Of a stretch of DNA of 64,000 bases, positions 52,555 through 61,606 are shown in pieces. The notes under the pieces are model-generated. The model saw nothing but the letters and a program-made list of their open reading frames with translations. It searched no databases and had not been told where the DNA came from. The translations under genes were made by a program, and so were the position numbers. The first letter of the stretch is position 1. Each line of letters begins with the position of its first letter. Origin of the DNA: Ectothiorhodospira sp. BSL-9 (GTDB taxonomy: Bacteria; Pseudomonadota; Gammaproteobacteria; Ectothiorhodospirales; Ectothiorhodospiraceae); the NCBI RefSeq assembly GCF_001632845.1, contig NZ_CP011994.1:2366001-2430000 (forward strand), written 5' to 3'.

Positions 52555-55500
52555 GCCCCATCCTCCATCAGGGCGGGGCGTCGCCCGGTAAAGAGGGCAT
52601 CCAGGGACTCGATCAACGCCCGAGGGGGGCGATGGGCATGAATGCCCTGGGCCGGACCACCGGCGCCCCGCAGGAAGGCATAAATGGCCCCGCCCATGTG
52701 CTGATCGTAATCGTAATCCGGCAGGCGCAGGCTCAGTTGTCGATGCAGGGCCAGCAGGTAGATCAGGTACTGCAGATCGTAACGATGATGCAGGATGGCG
52801 TCCTCCATGGCGGTGGTGGAATAGGCCGGATCGTCCGGCCCCAGCCAGTTGGATTTCCAGTCCAGGACGTAATAGCGCCCCTGGTGCTCGAAGACCAGGT
52901 CGATGAAGCCCTTGAGCATGCCGTTGAGTCGGGCGGGGTCCAGGCCTGGCCGGCGTCGGCCAGGCAGGCAATGGGCCTGGGCCAGTCGGTCCAGATCCCG
53001 GGTGTCCACCCGGGTGGCGGCGAACCAGAATTCCATCTCCACCTGTAGTGACCCGGGTGCCAGGTCGGCCAGGGTCAGGGTGATGGGCGATGATCCGGGC
53101 GCGATGGGGAGCGTCCAGGGTGTGGTGAGATAACTGGCCAGCCACCCCTCCAGGGGCTCGATCCAGTCGGTGAGGCCCCGAAGCTGGCAGCGCCGGGCCA
53201 GCATGTCCCGGCGCGCATCAAGGCCATGGGCCGCGGCGGAAAATCCCTGTACCGGGCTGTCGGGGCCTTCGATCCGGGCCTCGGTGGCGGCCCATTCCAT
53301 GATGCCGTGGAGGAAGTTGCCCACCTGACGCCCCCGGGGCAGGGCATGCAGACCGGACAGGGGGGTGATCGGTTGCCCGCTGGGGGTTCGGGCGACCTGG
53401 GCCTGGGGTGGCCACTGGGCCTCATCGGCCAGGCCTTCCTCCCGCCCCAGTTCATCATCGGCGGTCTCCGCTGCCGGCGCCGGTTCGGGCGCCTCGTCCC
53501 CGAGCGGGCCGACGCGCAGACCGGAATAACTGGCGATCCACCAGGGTTCGTGACGAAAATCCGGCGCCGGTCGAGCCGGGTCCATGGCGGGTTGCGGTGG
53601 CGGCGAGAGGGGAGTGTCAGCGGGCGCCGGCGCAGGCTCCACCTGGATGTGGGGCATGTCCTGGCCCAGGGCCTCCAGGGCCTGTCTTAAATCCTCTGCA
53701 CTCTCGAAGGCCTGACCGCCATTGAGCACATGCCCCATGGCCGACTTTTCCAGCTGGATCTTGCGGGTGTTGCCGCTCTTCAGGGGGGCGATGCCCAGCC
53801 AGACGCCGTGACGGGCCCGGGTGATGGCCACATACAGCAGGCGCATGTCCTCGCTCAGGCGGGCATCGTCGGCCGCATTCCAGGCTTCCGGGTATCCTTT
53901 GCTGCCCGCCGTTTCAATGTACCGCGCCTGGTCCCGGCGCAGGGGAACCTGGGCTGTGCGTCCGTTCACCTCCCGCCAGCTGCAGATGAAGGGCAGCAGC
54001 ACCAGGGGATATTCCAGCCCCTTGGACTTGTGGATGGTCACCACCTGAATGAGCTCCGCGTCACTCTCCAGTCGCACCAGGAATTCCTCGTCATCGGCAT
54101 CCAGGTGCTCGCTCAAATGCCGGATCAGGGCCTGCTCCCCATCCAGGCTGCGGGCGGCCTGCTGCAGCCATTCGGCCAGATGCAGCAGGTTGGTGAGCAC
54201 CCGCTCGCCTTCCTCCTGCTCCAGCAACTGGCGGGGCAGGGCCTGGTCATGCATCAGGCGGCGCAGCATGGCCAGCACACCCTGACGCTGCCAGATGCGC
54301 TGATAGCCGTGGAAGCGCTCCAGCTGTGCCTCCCAGGCCAGTTCATCCTCCTGCCAGCCGGCCAGGGTCTCCAGGGGCAGGTCCAGGGTGTTGGTGCCCA
54401 GCGCCGCCCGCACCAGGCCCTCGTCGGTGGGGCAGGCACAGGCCCGCAGCCAGTGCAGCAGGTCCCGGGCCTCGCGGGTGCGGAATACCGAGTTGCGGTC
54501 CGACAGGTACACGCTGTGTATCTGTCGCGCCGCCAGGGCCTGGCGCATGGCGGCGGCCTCGGTGCCGGTGCGCACCAGGATGGCGATGTCCCGGGGCCGC
54601 AGTGGCGTCCATTCATCGTCCTGGCCATCCACGGGGCGAAACCCGGCCTCACCCCGGCGGGCTGCCTCCAGCCAGTGCACGATGCGCGAGGCGGCGGCTG
54701 CGGCCATGGCCTCCCGATAGGTGTCGGGGGCTATGGGCCCTTCGCCCGGGTTGAATAGCCAGAAGGTCATGGCGGGATGGGGGGCGCCGTCCAGGATCAG
54801 GGTCTCGCCGCGGCCATGGGCTGAAACGGGCTGGTAGGGAATGGGGTTTTCGGCATCACGGCCGGTGTCGGGCCGGAAGCGAAAGGCCCCCCGGGGATGG
54901 CCCTCGGCATGGGTGAACAGCCGGTTGCAGGCCTCCACCATGCCCTGGGTGGAACGGTAGTTGGTGGCCAGGGTGTGATGCCGGCCCCGGGTGGCCTCGC
55001 GGGCCGCCAGGTAACTGTGGATGTCGGCGCCGCGAAACCCGTAGATGGCCTGCTTGGGGTCGCCGATCATGACCAGGGCAGTGGCCTCGTCGGCGCTCCG
55101 GGTGGCTGCATCCCCATAGACCCGATCGAAAATCCGGTACTGGATGGGGTCGGTGTCCTGGAACTCGTCGATCAGGGCCACGGGGAACTGGCGGCGCAGG
55201 GTGGCCGCCAGATGCCGGGCGGGGTCCGGGGTGTTGCCATCGCCGCTGGGGGTGAGGGCGATATCCATCTCCCGCAGCAGGTCGTCAAAGCCCATCTGTG
55301 CCTGCTGGCGCAGTCGTTTGGTGAGTTCACGCCCTACCCATTCACTGGCATGGGCCAGGATGCAGGCCTTCAGGGGCGGTTCGGTGTGCCCGTCGGGGCC
55401 GTCCAGTTCCCGTGCTGCCTGCTGCCACTGGGCAATGGCGGCGAAGGCCGGGTGCAGCATCTCCTCCTGCACCGGGGCCCTGGCCTTGAAGCCGAAGGCC

Positions 55501-56054
55501 CCCTGGGCAAAGTTGCGCAGCCGGCTGGGGGCGGCCTCACCCTCGCTCCAGGTCTGGATCTCCTTGAGCATGACGGTGAATTTCTCCGGCTGGCTGCTGC
55601 CGTGGCGGGTGCCATTGAGGTGCGGCTGCAGTGTCCACAAATGGGCCTCAATGGCCTCCCGGTCGGCCTGCCACTGGTCTCGGGCGGCTTGCTCCAGGCT
55701 GTCCACCTGCGCCTGCCGGGCCTGGCGCTCCAGGGCCCTGTCCAGGGCCGGACGCAGGTCCGGGCAGTGCAGGGGGCGGCCCTGGAAGGAGAGCCCGGCA
55801 TCCCGCTGGCGCAGCCAGGGCCGCAGTTGTTCATGCAGATGCTCCGGCGAGGTGATGGCCTGGCGCACGCAGCGGGCCTCGGCGGCGGGCAAGGGGTAGA
55901 AATGCACGCGCCAATAGTCCCTGAGGATTTCATTGATCAGATCGGTCTGGTCGGTGATGACCTCCCGCTGGAACAGCCCCCGGGTCTCGAAGGCATGTTC
56001 CTGCAGCATGCGCTGACACCAGCCATGGATGGTGGAGATCATGGCCTCATCCAT
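52551..56054 (-). CDS. recB: Exodeoxyribonuclease V subunit beta RecB, main part after a frameshift
   Basis: This frame holds most of RecB: FPVALIDEFQDTDPIQYRIF (motif II), MIGDPKQAIYGFRGADIHSY (motif III), VTIHKSKGLEYPLVLLPF (motif V), YVAITRARHGVWLGI (motif VI) and the C-terminal nuclease YYVLDWKSNWLG. The N-terminus with motif I is in a different frame (56039-56446). The expected joint is ERWPGCARTLRLAAEWMDEA, which is readable only if one C is added to the run of six (plus strand G, 56103-56108). With the base added the gene is 1299 codons, 52551-56446. As it stands RecB would lack its ATP-binding loop. Confidence 0.85.
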   Translation of the reverse strand: MDEAMISTIHGWCQRMLQEHAFETRGLFQREVITDQTDLINEILRDYWRVHFYPLPAAEARCVRQAITSPEHLHEQLRPWLRQRDAGLSFQGRPLHCPDLRPALDRALERQARQAQVDSLEQAARDQWQADREAIEAHLWTLQPHLNGTRHGSSQPEKFTVMLKEIQTWSEGEAAPSRLRNFAQGAFGFKARAPVQEEMLHPAFAAIAQWQQAARELDGPDGHTEPPLKACILAHASEWVGRELTKRLRQQAQMGFDDLLREMDIALTPSGDGNTPDPARHLAATLRRQFPVALIDEFQDTDPIQYRIFDRVYGDAATRSADEATALVMIGDPKQAIYGFRGADIHSYLAAREATRGRHHTLATNYRSTQGMVEACNRLFTHAEGHPRGAFRFRPDTGRDAENPIPYQPVSAHGRGETLILDGAPHPAMTFWLFNPGEGPIAPDTYREAMAAAAASRIVHWLEAARRGEAGFRPVDGQDDEWTPLRPRDIAILVRTGTEAAAMRQALAARQIHSVYLSDRNSVFRTREARDLLHWLRACACPTDEGLVRAALGTNTLDLPLETLAGWQEDELAWEAQLERFHGYQRIWQRQGVLAMLRRLMHDQALPRQLLEQEEGERVLTNLLHLAEWLQQAARSLDGEQALIRHLSEHLDADDEEFLVRLESDAELIQVVTIHKSKGLEYPLVLLPFICSWREVNGRTAQVPLRRDQARYIETAGSKGYPEAWNAADDARLSEDMRLLYVAITRARHGVWLGIAPLKSGNTRKIQLEKSAMGHVLNGGQAFESAEDLRQALEALGQDMPHIQVEPAPAPADTPLSPPPQPAMDPARPAPDFRHEPWWIASYSGLRVGPLGDEAPEPAPAAETADDELGREEGLADEAQWPPQAQVARTPSGQPITPLSGLHALPRGRQVGNFLHGIMEWAATEARIEGPDSPVQGFSAAAHGLDARRDMLARRCQLRGLTDWIEPLEGWLASYLTTPWTLPIAPGSSPITLTLADLAPGSLQVEMEFWFAATRVDTRDLDRLAQAHCLPGRRRPGLDPARLNGMLKGFIDLVFEHQGRYYVLDWKSNWLGPDDPAYSTTAMEDAILHHRYDLQYLIYLLALHRQLSLRLPDYDYDQHMGGAIYAFLRGAGGPAQGIHAHRPPRALIESLDALFTGRRPALMEDGA

Positions 56055-56446
56055 CCATTCAGCGGCCAGGCGCAGGGTGCGGGCACAGCCGGGCCAGCGC
56101 TCGGGGGGAGGTCGCTGCGCAATCGGTGCAGCGGGTTGGCGGCAGAAACCGGATCGGCGGCTGACGCCTGCTGAGGGTCTGCCTCGAACCAGGTGGCTGC
56201 CTCTACCAGACGGCTGCGGATGCGTTCGCGCAGTTCCTGGGTGGCGGCTTCGGTGAAGGTGACCACCAGGATCTCCGGTGGCATCAGCCCGCGCTCAAAC
56301 GCGGTGTGTTCATCTCCATGGCCCAGCACCAGACGGGTATAGAGCAGGGCCAGGGTGAAGGTCTTCCCGGTGCCGGCGCTGGCCTCGATGAGGCGGCTGT
56401 CCCGAAAGGCAAAGCCCAGGGGATCCAGGGTGGTGGGAGCGCTCAT
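56039..56446 (-). CDS. recB: RecB N-terminal fragment with Walker A, before a frameshift
   Basis: A 135-codon frame starting MSAPTTLDPLGFAFRDSRLI, followed by the P-loop EASAGTGKTFTLALLYTRL and VVTFTEAATQELRERI, the conserved first motifs of RecB. After HRLRSDLPP it runs into unrelated sequence and stops, because of a one-base deletion in a homopolymer. The start overlaps the recC stop (ATGA), so the gene order recC-recB-recD is tightly coupled. Confidence 0.85.
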   Translation of the reverse strand: MSAPTTLDPLGFAFRDSRLIEASAGTGKTFTLALLYTRLVLGHGDEHTAFERGLMPPEILVVTFTEAATQELRERIRSRLVEAATWFEADPQQASAADPVSAANPLHRLRSDLPPSAGPAVPAPCAWPLNGWMRP

Positions 56447-59400
56447 GGCTGAACCCCCTCGGGTGCGATCAGATGGCGGTACAGGGGGCGGTACAGGGTC
56501 TCGATGGCCCGGGCAAAGCCAGGGTCCTCGGCCAGGCGAGCGTAATCGGGCCAGAAGCGGGCGAAGATGTCGTGTTCATCCCGCTCGCTGCTCCAGTGAT
56601 GGCCACCTTCATAGAGTGTCTGGGAATCGGGGTTCGCCCGCTCTCCTTCCGATTCGATCAGGGCCGCGAACCCGGTGCGGCAGGGCAGGGGCAGGGGGCT
56701 TTGCAGGCCTTCCCGGTAGCCCTCCATGAGCTGGATCAGAACGGCCTGGGCGGCGCCGGCCTCCATGGGTTGCAGGATCACCCGGCTTTGCGGGCCCAGC
56801 AGGCAGGTGGTGGTGGGGGCCTGTAGCTGGGCGGCCAGATGGGTGGGCCAGTGCCGGATCAGGTGATGCCATTGGTAGTCATCCTCCTTCTTCACCAGTC
56901 GGCTGGCCTGCAGCACCACCCGCAACCGGGCCCCGGTGGCATCCTGACGCAGGCCGGTGAGGGTGTCCTCCAGGGTGATGCCTTGGGCCTCCACACGGAT
57001 GCCCTGGGCCGGGCAGGTATCGGGATGGTCTGCCAGCAGGGACTGGTACTGTGCAACCGGTGGCTCCAGGTGGGTGAGCAGTTCATCCCGCCAGTGGGTG
57101 TCGAAGGGGGGCAGGGGCAACTCGCCGGCCCGGGTCAGACGCTGCGCGCTGGCGGAGAGGTCCATGGTGCCCTTGCCTGACACCTGATCGCCAGGCGCCG
57201 TCCGGGTGAGGTGTTCGATCATGGCGGATCGCAGAGACCAGTTGCCCAGACCCTCCAGATGGAACGTCTCCTCGTCTTCGGCAGGGCGCTCCGCCTCCTG
57301 AAGGTACAGACCCAGTCGCTGGCTGTAGAAGTGCCGGGCCGGATGGCGCAGGAACTGTCCCAGCGCCTCCAGGCTGATGGGGGCATCCAGCGTCGGCGGA
57401 GGCAGTTGGGGCAGTTGATGTACGGCGGGCATGGGCGCCGTGGTGAGGGACTGCCATTCGTGGGCATAGGTGAACACCCGCGGGGGGCGCTGCGGGTCGA
57501 AATACCGGGTGCTGAAGGGCTGCAGGGGGTGCTCCGTGGTCAGGGCCTTGACCAGCGCCGTGCCCTCGCCACCCTGGGGCGCATCGGCCCGGGGTGGTCC
57601 CAGGCGCCAGCCGGCGGCGATGTGATCCCGCAACTGCCCCACCAGGACGGAGGGGGGGCGCTCGCTGTTGTCGCGGATGCTGCGCCCCACCCAGCTGATC
57701 ACCAGGCGCTCCCGGGCAGAGAGCAGGGCCTCCAGGAAGAGATAACGATCATCCTCCCGGCGGGAGCGGTCGCCGGGGCGGTAGTCCCGGGCCATCAGGT
57801 CGAAATCCGCCGGATGGTGGCTGCGGGGGTAGTCGCCATCATTCATGCCCAGCAGCCAGATCTGCCGGAAGGGCACGGCCCGCATGGGCATCAGGGTGGC
57901 AAAGTTCACGGCCCCGCCCAGGAAGTGCTGGTTCAGGGTGGGTTCGTCCACGGCGCTCAGCAGGGTGTCGCGCACCACATCCAGGGGCAGGGTTTCCTGA
58001 TCGGCGCCAGCCGCCTGGCAGTCGGTTACCCACTGCTCCAGGGCCTGACCCACGCGGGTGACGGCGCGGTGATCCGCGTCACTGTCGATGGCAAAACAGT
58101 CATCCATGAGCTTCAGGATCACGCCCATCCAGTCCTGGGGCGAACGGGAGGTCTGCCAGGTCTGCCAGGCTTCGCCCAGGGTCTGAAGCAGCTGGTCCAG
58201 GGGGCCGATCATCCCCGCCTCCAGGCCCCCCACCTCATCGTAGGGTTCCACGCCCCGCCAGGGGCCCGCATCATTGCTGGCAAAGCCCAGCAGCATGCGG
58301 CGCAGGCCGAACTGCCAGGTGTTCTGCTCCAGGTCCGGTGGCAGGCCCAGGCCGGTGCGTTGGCGGGCGTCCAGACCCCAGCGGATGTTCGCACCCTGTA
58401 TCCACTGGCGCAGCCGGGGCAGGTCGGCCTCATCGATGGCAAAGCGGGCCCGAAGCGCCGGGATGTCCAGCAGGTCCAGGATCTCGCTGACCGCAAATCG
58501 GGCCTGGGGCAGGTTGAGCAGACGCTCCAGGCCGATCAGCACCGGGTTGCGGTGTCGCTGACCCTGGTCGGCAATATGAAACGGGATATGGCGCGGGTCG
58601 CCCGGGCCGATGCGGCCGAACACGGCCTCGATGTGGGGGGCATAGGTCTCCACGTCCGGCACCATCACCAGGATGTCCCGGGGAGGCAGGGGCTGGCCCT
58701 GGTCATGGGCCTGCTGGAAGGCGTCCAGCAGTTGATCGTGAAGGACCTCCACCTCCCGCTGCGGACCATGGGCCACCAGGAACTCCAGGCTGCGGTCCTT
58801 CTCGGGGTCGATGGCGGCGGCCAGGTCGCGGCGCTCGTTCAGGGGGCGCAGTTCCAGAATGTCGTCCTGGAGCTGTTGCAGCAGGGTGCCCTGGCCCGGC
58901 GATTCGAACAGGTCGATGGACAGGCTCTGGGCCTGGAAATGGGCCTCATACTGTTCCCGCTGGTCGTGTTCATCCAGCAGGCGGATATAGTCCCGACCCT
59001 GCTTGCCCCAGGCGGCCAGCAGGGGGTGGCCGTGCAGGTGCATCTCATCGGCTTCCACCCCATCGGGCACCTTGCGGGCGCTCAGGCGTCGATAACCCCG
59101 GCGGAACAGGTCCCGACCCTCGATGATGTCCCCCCAGTAGTGGCAGCTGGGGTTGTGCACGAACAGCATCACCTGGCTGATGGGGGCGATGCCCTCCAGC
59201 ACCTCCAGGGTCTGGCGGGGCAGGGAGGAGATGCCGAACACGATCACCCGGCGGGGCAGCCCGTGGGGGCGCCGGGATGGGCTGAAGGACCGGGAGGCCT
59301 CAAGGAAGCGCTGATGGATGGCTGCACGGCTCTCGCCAGGGTCGTTGTCGTCCCGGGCGATGTCTTCGAGCAGGGCCCGCCACAGCAGGGGTTGCCAGCG

Positions 59401-59991
59401 CTGGGGCTCGGGCACGGGATCGCGCCGGCCATCGGGGCGGATCAGGACATCATCACCCGCCTGCCAGGCCTGCAGCCAGTCGCTGCGATACACCTGGTAC
59501 TGGTCGAACAGGTCCGCCAGGCGCATGGCGAGCTGATGGCGCCGGCGCACATCGCCGTCGGTCTGCAGAAAGCCCCGCAGGGGTTGCAGGTGATCAGCGG
59601 TGTCGGGCGTCCTTGCCAGGGCATCCAGATCCCCCAGCATGCGATACAGCCGCCAGCCCAGGGGCGCCTTGTGGAAGGCGGAGATATCCGGCAGGTCTCC
59701 CAGTACCAGGCAGTAGGTGTCCCAGATGAACCGGGCGGGCAGGGTGACCTCCAGGGCGGCGGCGATGCCACAGCCACCCTGCTCATCCCCCGCATCCCGT
59801 GCCAATGCGAGTTTGAGCCATTGCCCGATGCCATTGCTCTGCACCAGGATGACCTCGTTCTCCAGCGGACCCAGGGGATGGCTGCGCATCCAGGTGGTCA
59901 TCAGGTCCCCCAGGGCTTCGAGGCGGTTGCCCTGGATGAGCATGAAGCCCGTGGGCCAGGCGTCCGTGGAGGCGGTTTCCGTCGGGGTCAA
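56443..59991 (-). CDS. recC: Exodeoxyribonuclease V subunit gamma RecC
   Basis: About 1182 residues, matching RecC. FMLIQGNRLEALGDLM and VILVQSNGIGQWLKLALA are the RecC N-terminus, with RRVIVFGISSLPRQTLEVLEGI and LGMNDGDYPRSHHPADFDLM later. RecC is the inactive-helicase subunit that recognises Chi. I chose a TTG start that overlaps the stop of the upstream decarboxylase gene (TTGA) and has GAAGGA six bases before it; the ATG 16 codons later has no ribosome site but is possible. Confidence 0.9.
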   Translation of the reverse strand: MTPTETASTDAWPTGFMLIQGNRLEALGDLMTTWMRSHPLGPLENEVILVQSNGIGQWLKLALARDAGDEQGGCGIAAALEVTLPARFIWDTYCLVLGDLPDISAFHKAPLGWRLYRMLGDLDALARTPDTADHLQPLRGFLQTDGDVRRRHQLAMRLADLFDQYQVYRSDWLQAWQAGDDVLIRPDGRRDPVPEPQRWQPLLWRALLEDIARDDNDPGESRAAIHQRFLEASRSFSPSRRPHGLPRRVIVFGISSLPRQTLEVLEGIAPISQVMLFVHNPSCHYWGDIIEGRDLFRRGYRRLSARKVPDGVEADEMHLHGHPLLAAWGKQGRDYIRLLDEHDQREQYEAHFQAQSLSIDLFESPGQGTLLQQLQDDILELRPLNERRDLAAAIDPEKDRSLEFLVAHGPQREVEVLHDQLLDAFQQAHDQGQPLPPRDILVMVPDVETYAPHIEAVFGRIGPGDPRHIPFHIADQGQRHRNPVLIGLERLLNLPQARFAVSEILDLLDIPALRARFAIDEADLPRLRQWIQGANIRWGLDARQRTGLGLPPDLEQNTWQFGLRRMLLGFASNDAGPWRGVEPYDEVGGLEAGMIGPLDQLLQTLGEAWQTWQTSRSPQDWMGVILKLMDDCFAIDSDADHRAVTRVGQALEQWVTDCQAAGADQETLPLDVVRDTLLSAVDEPTLNQHFLGGAVNFATLMPMRAVPFRQIWLLGMNDGDYPRSHHPADFDLMARDYRPGDRSRREDDRYLFLEALLSARERLVISWVGRSIRDNSERPPSVLVGQLRDHIAAGWRLGPPRADAPQGGEGTALVKALTTEHPLQPFSTRYFDPQRPPRVFTYAHEWQSLTTAPMPAVHQLPQLPPPTLDAPISLEALGQFLRHPARHFYSQRLGLYLQEAERPAEDEETFHLEGLGNWSLRSAMIEHLTRTAPGDQVSGKGTMDLSASAQRLTRAGELPLPPFDTHWRDELLTHLEPPVAQYQSLLADHPDTCPAQGIRVEAQGITLEDTLTGLRQDATGARLRVVLQASRLVKKEDDYQWHHLIRHWPTHLAAQLQAPTTTCLLGPQSRVILQPMEAGAAQAVLIQLMEGYREGLQSPLPLPCRTGFAALIESEGERANPDSQTLYEGGHHWSSERDEHDIFARFWPDYARLAEDPGFARAIETLYRPLYRHLIAPEGVQP

Positions 59992-61373
59992 AGCAGTTCC
60001 TTCACGACCTGGTACACGCACATGACATCCTCGCGGGTGCAGTCGAACTGCCCCACCTGAACGCGGATGACGAGGCGGCCATCATGGCGGGTCTGGGTGA
60101 GATAGACCCGGCCATCATCGTTGATGCGCTTGAGCAGGGTCTCGGTGGCGGCGTCGCCGGACTCCAGGGCGAAGCTGAAAAGGGATAGCTGAGGGAGGGT
60201 GACCACCTGAACGCCCGGCAGGGTGGCCAGGGTCTTGGCCAGCTCCTGGGCCCAGGTGACATGATTGCGGATGCGCTGGCGCAGGCCCTCCAGCCCATAG
60301 GCCCTGAGGGTGAACCAGATCTTCAGCGCCCGAAAGCGCCGGCCCAGGGGCACGGTCCACTCATTGAAATCGGTCATGGAAGAGGATTTGCCCAGGGTCT
60401 TCAGATACTCGGGGCGCAGCCCCAGGGTGCGCACCTGAGGCGCAGGGTCGGCCAGGAACTGCACCGAGCAGTCAAACTGCACGCCCAGCCACTTGTGGGG
60501 GTTGAAGACGATGCTGTCGGCGCCGTCGATGCCCTCCCACAGGTGGCGGTATTCCGGGCAGATCATGGCCGAACCGGCCCAGGCGGCGTCCACATGGGTG
60601 GGCAGTCCGTGTACCCGGGCCACGGCCACACCGTCGGCAATGCGGTCGCAGGCGCCGATGCCGGTGCCACCCACGCACAGGATGATGCCGGCGGGCAGAT
60701 GGCCGGCCTCGCGATCGGCCCGGATGGCGGCATCCAGGGCCTTCATGTCCATGGCATGGGCGGCATCGGTGGGGATCTTGACCAGGTTGTCCTGGCCGAT
60801 GCCGGCGATGCGTACATCCTTGTCGATGGAGGAATGCACATGCTCGGAGGCGTAGAGGCGCAGCGTGGGCTGCCCCTGCAGCCCCTGGGAGTTGCCCAGC
60901 CAGTTCAGCGCCTTCTCGCGCATGGTGAGGATGGCGGAGAGGGTGGCAGTGGTGGCGCTGTCGTGCAGGGTGCCGGTGAAATGCGGGTCCAGCCCCAGGG
61001 CGTCCCGCAGCCAGGTGACCATGACCTCTTCCATCTCCGTGGCCGCCGGAGAGGTCTGCCAGAGCATGGCCTGGGCGGCCATGGCATTGGCCAGTTGCTC
61101 GGCCAGCATGGAGGCGGGCGAGGCATTGCCGGGGAAGTAGGCGAAGAATCGCGGATGCTGCCAGTGGGTCATGGCATCGGGCACGATGCGGGCAAAATCC
61201 TCGAAGATGGCCTCCATGGGCTCGGGTTGTTCCGGCGCCTGGCTGGCCAGCTGGGCGCGGGTATCGCCGGGACGGGTCTGCGCTCGCACGGGCCGCTCGC
61301 GCAGCCCTTCATGATAGTCATGGATCCAGTCCGCCGCCCGCCTGGACCAGTCCCTCAGGTCGTCATGGTTCAT
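59988..61373 (-). CDS. PLP-dependent group II (aromatic-L-amino-acid-type) decarboxylase
   Basis: A 461-residue enzyme. HWQHPRFFAYFPGNASPASML, GTLHDSATTATLSAIL, HVDAAWAGSAMICPEYR and FNPHKWLGVQFDCSV (Lys binds PLP) are the signatures of the DOPA/tryptophan decarboxylase family. The arginine near the C-terminus (RLVIRVQVGQFDCTREDV) is also conserved. It decarboxylates an aromatic L-amino acid to the amine; the exact substrate is not clear. It is the first gene of a unit continuing into recC, an unusual partnership that may only reflect close packing. Confidence 0.88.
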   Translation of the reverse strand: MNHDDLRDWSRRAADWIHDYHEGLRERPVRAQTRPGDTRAQLASQAPEQPEPMEAIFEDFARIVPDAMTHWQHPRFFAYFPGNASPASMLAEQLANAMAAQAMLWQTSPAATEMEEVMVTWLRDALGLDPHFTGTLHDSATTATLSAILTMREKALNWLGNSQGLQGQPTLRLYASEHVHSSIDKDVRIAGIGQDNLVKIPTDAAHAMDMKALDAAIRADREAGHLPAGIILCVGGTGIGACDRIADGVAVARVHGLPTHVDAAWAGSAMICPEYRHLWEGIDGADSIVFNPHKWLGVQFDCSVQFLADPAPQVRTLGLRPEYLKTLGKSSSMTDFNEWTVPLGRRFRALKIWFTLRAYGLEGLRQRIRNHVTWAQELAKTLATLPGVQVVTLPQLSLFSFALESGDAATETLLKRINDDGRVYLTQTRHDGRLVIRVQVGQFDCTREDVMCVYQVVKELL

Positions 61374-61606
61374 CGCTGAATCCTTGGCTCTTTTCCACTG
61401 CGCTAGTGTACTGAGTCCTGGGCTGGGTTCGCCATCGTTGCCCCGGTGCCCATGCTGGCAGATGCGCGCTGGCTTGTATGGAGCAGGGCTTAGTATGATC
61501 GGGGCATGTATCCATTCCCAGTGTCAGGAAAAACGCTTCGTCGGCCAGGTGGCCCGGGTCATCGGTCGGGGCATGTGGCGGCGGTCCCTGGTCAGGAGGA
61601 GGCCCC

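Noticed and set aside
50647-52641. A 664-codon plus-strand open frame opposite recD
   Set aside because: Antisense shadow; His/Gln/Gly-rich translation without any domain.
57211-60060. A 949-codon plus-strand open frame opposite recC
   Set aside because: Antisense shadow of recC; composition is that of a reversed GC-rich coding frame and no domain is seen.
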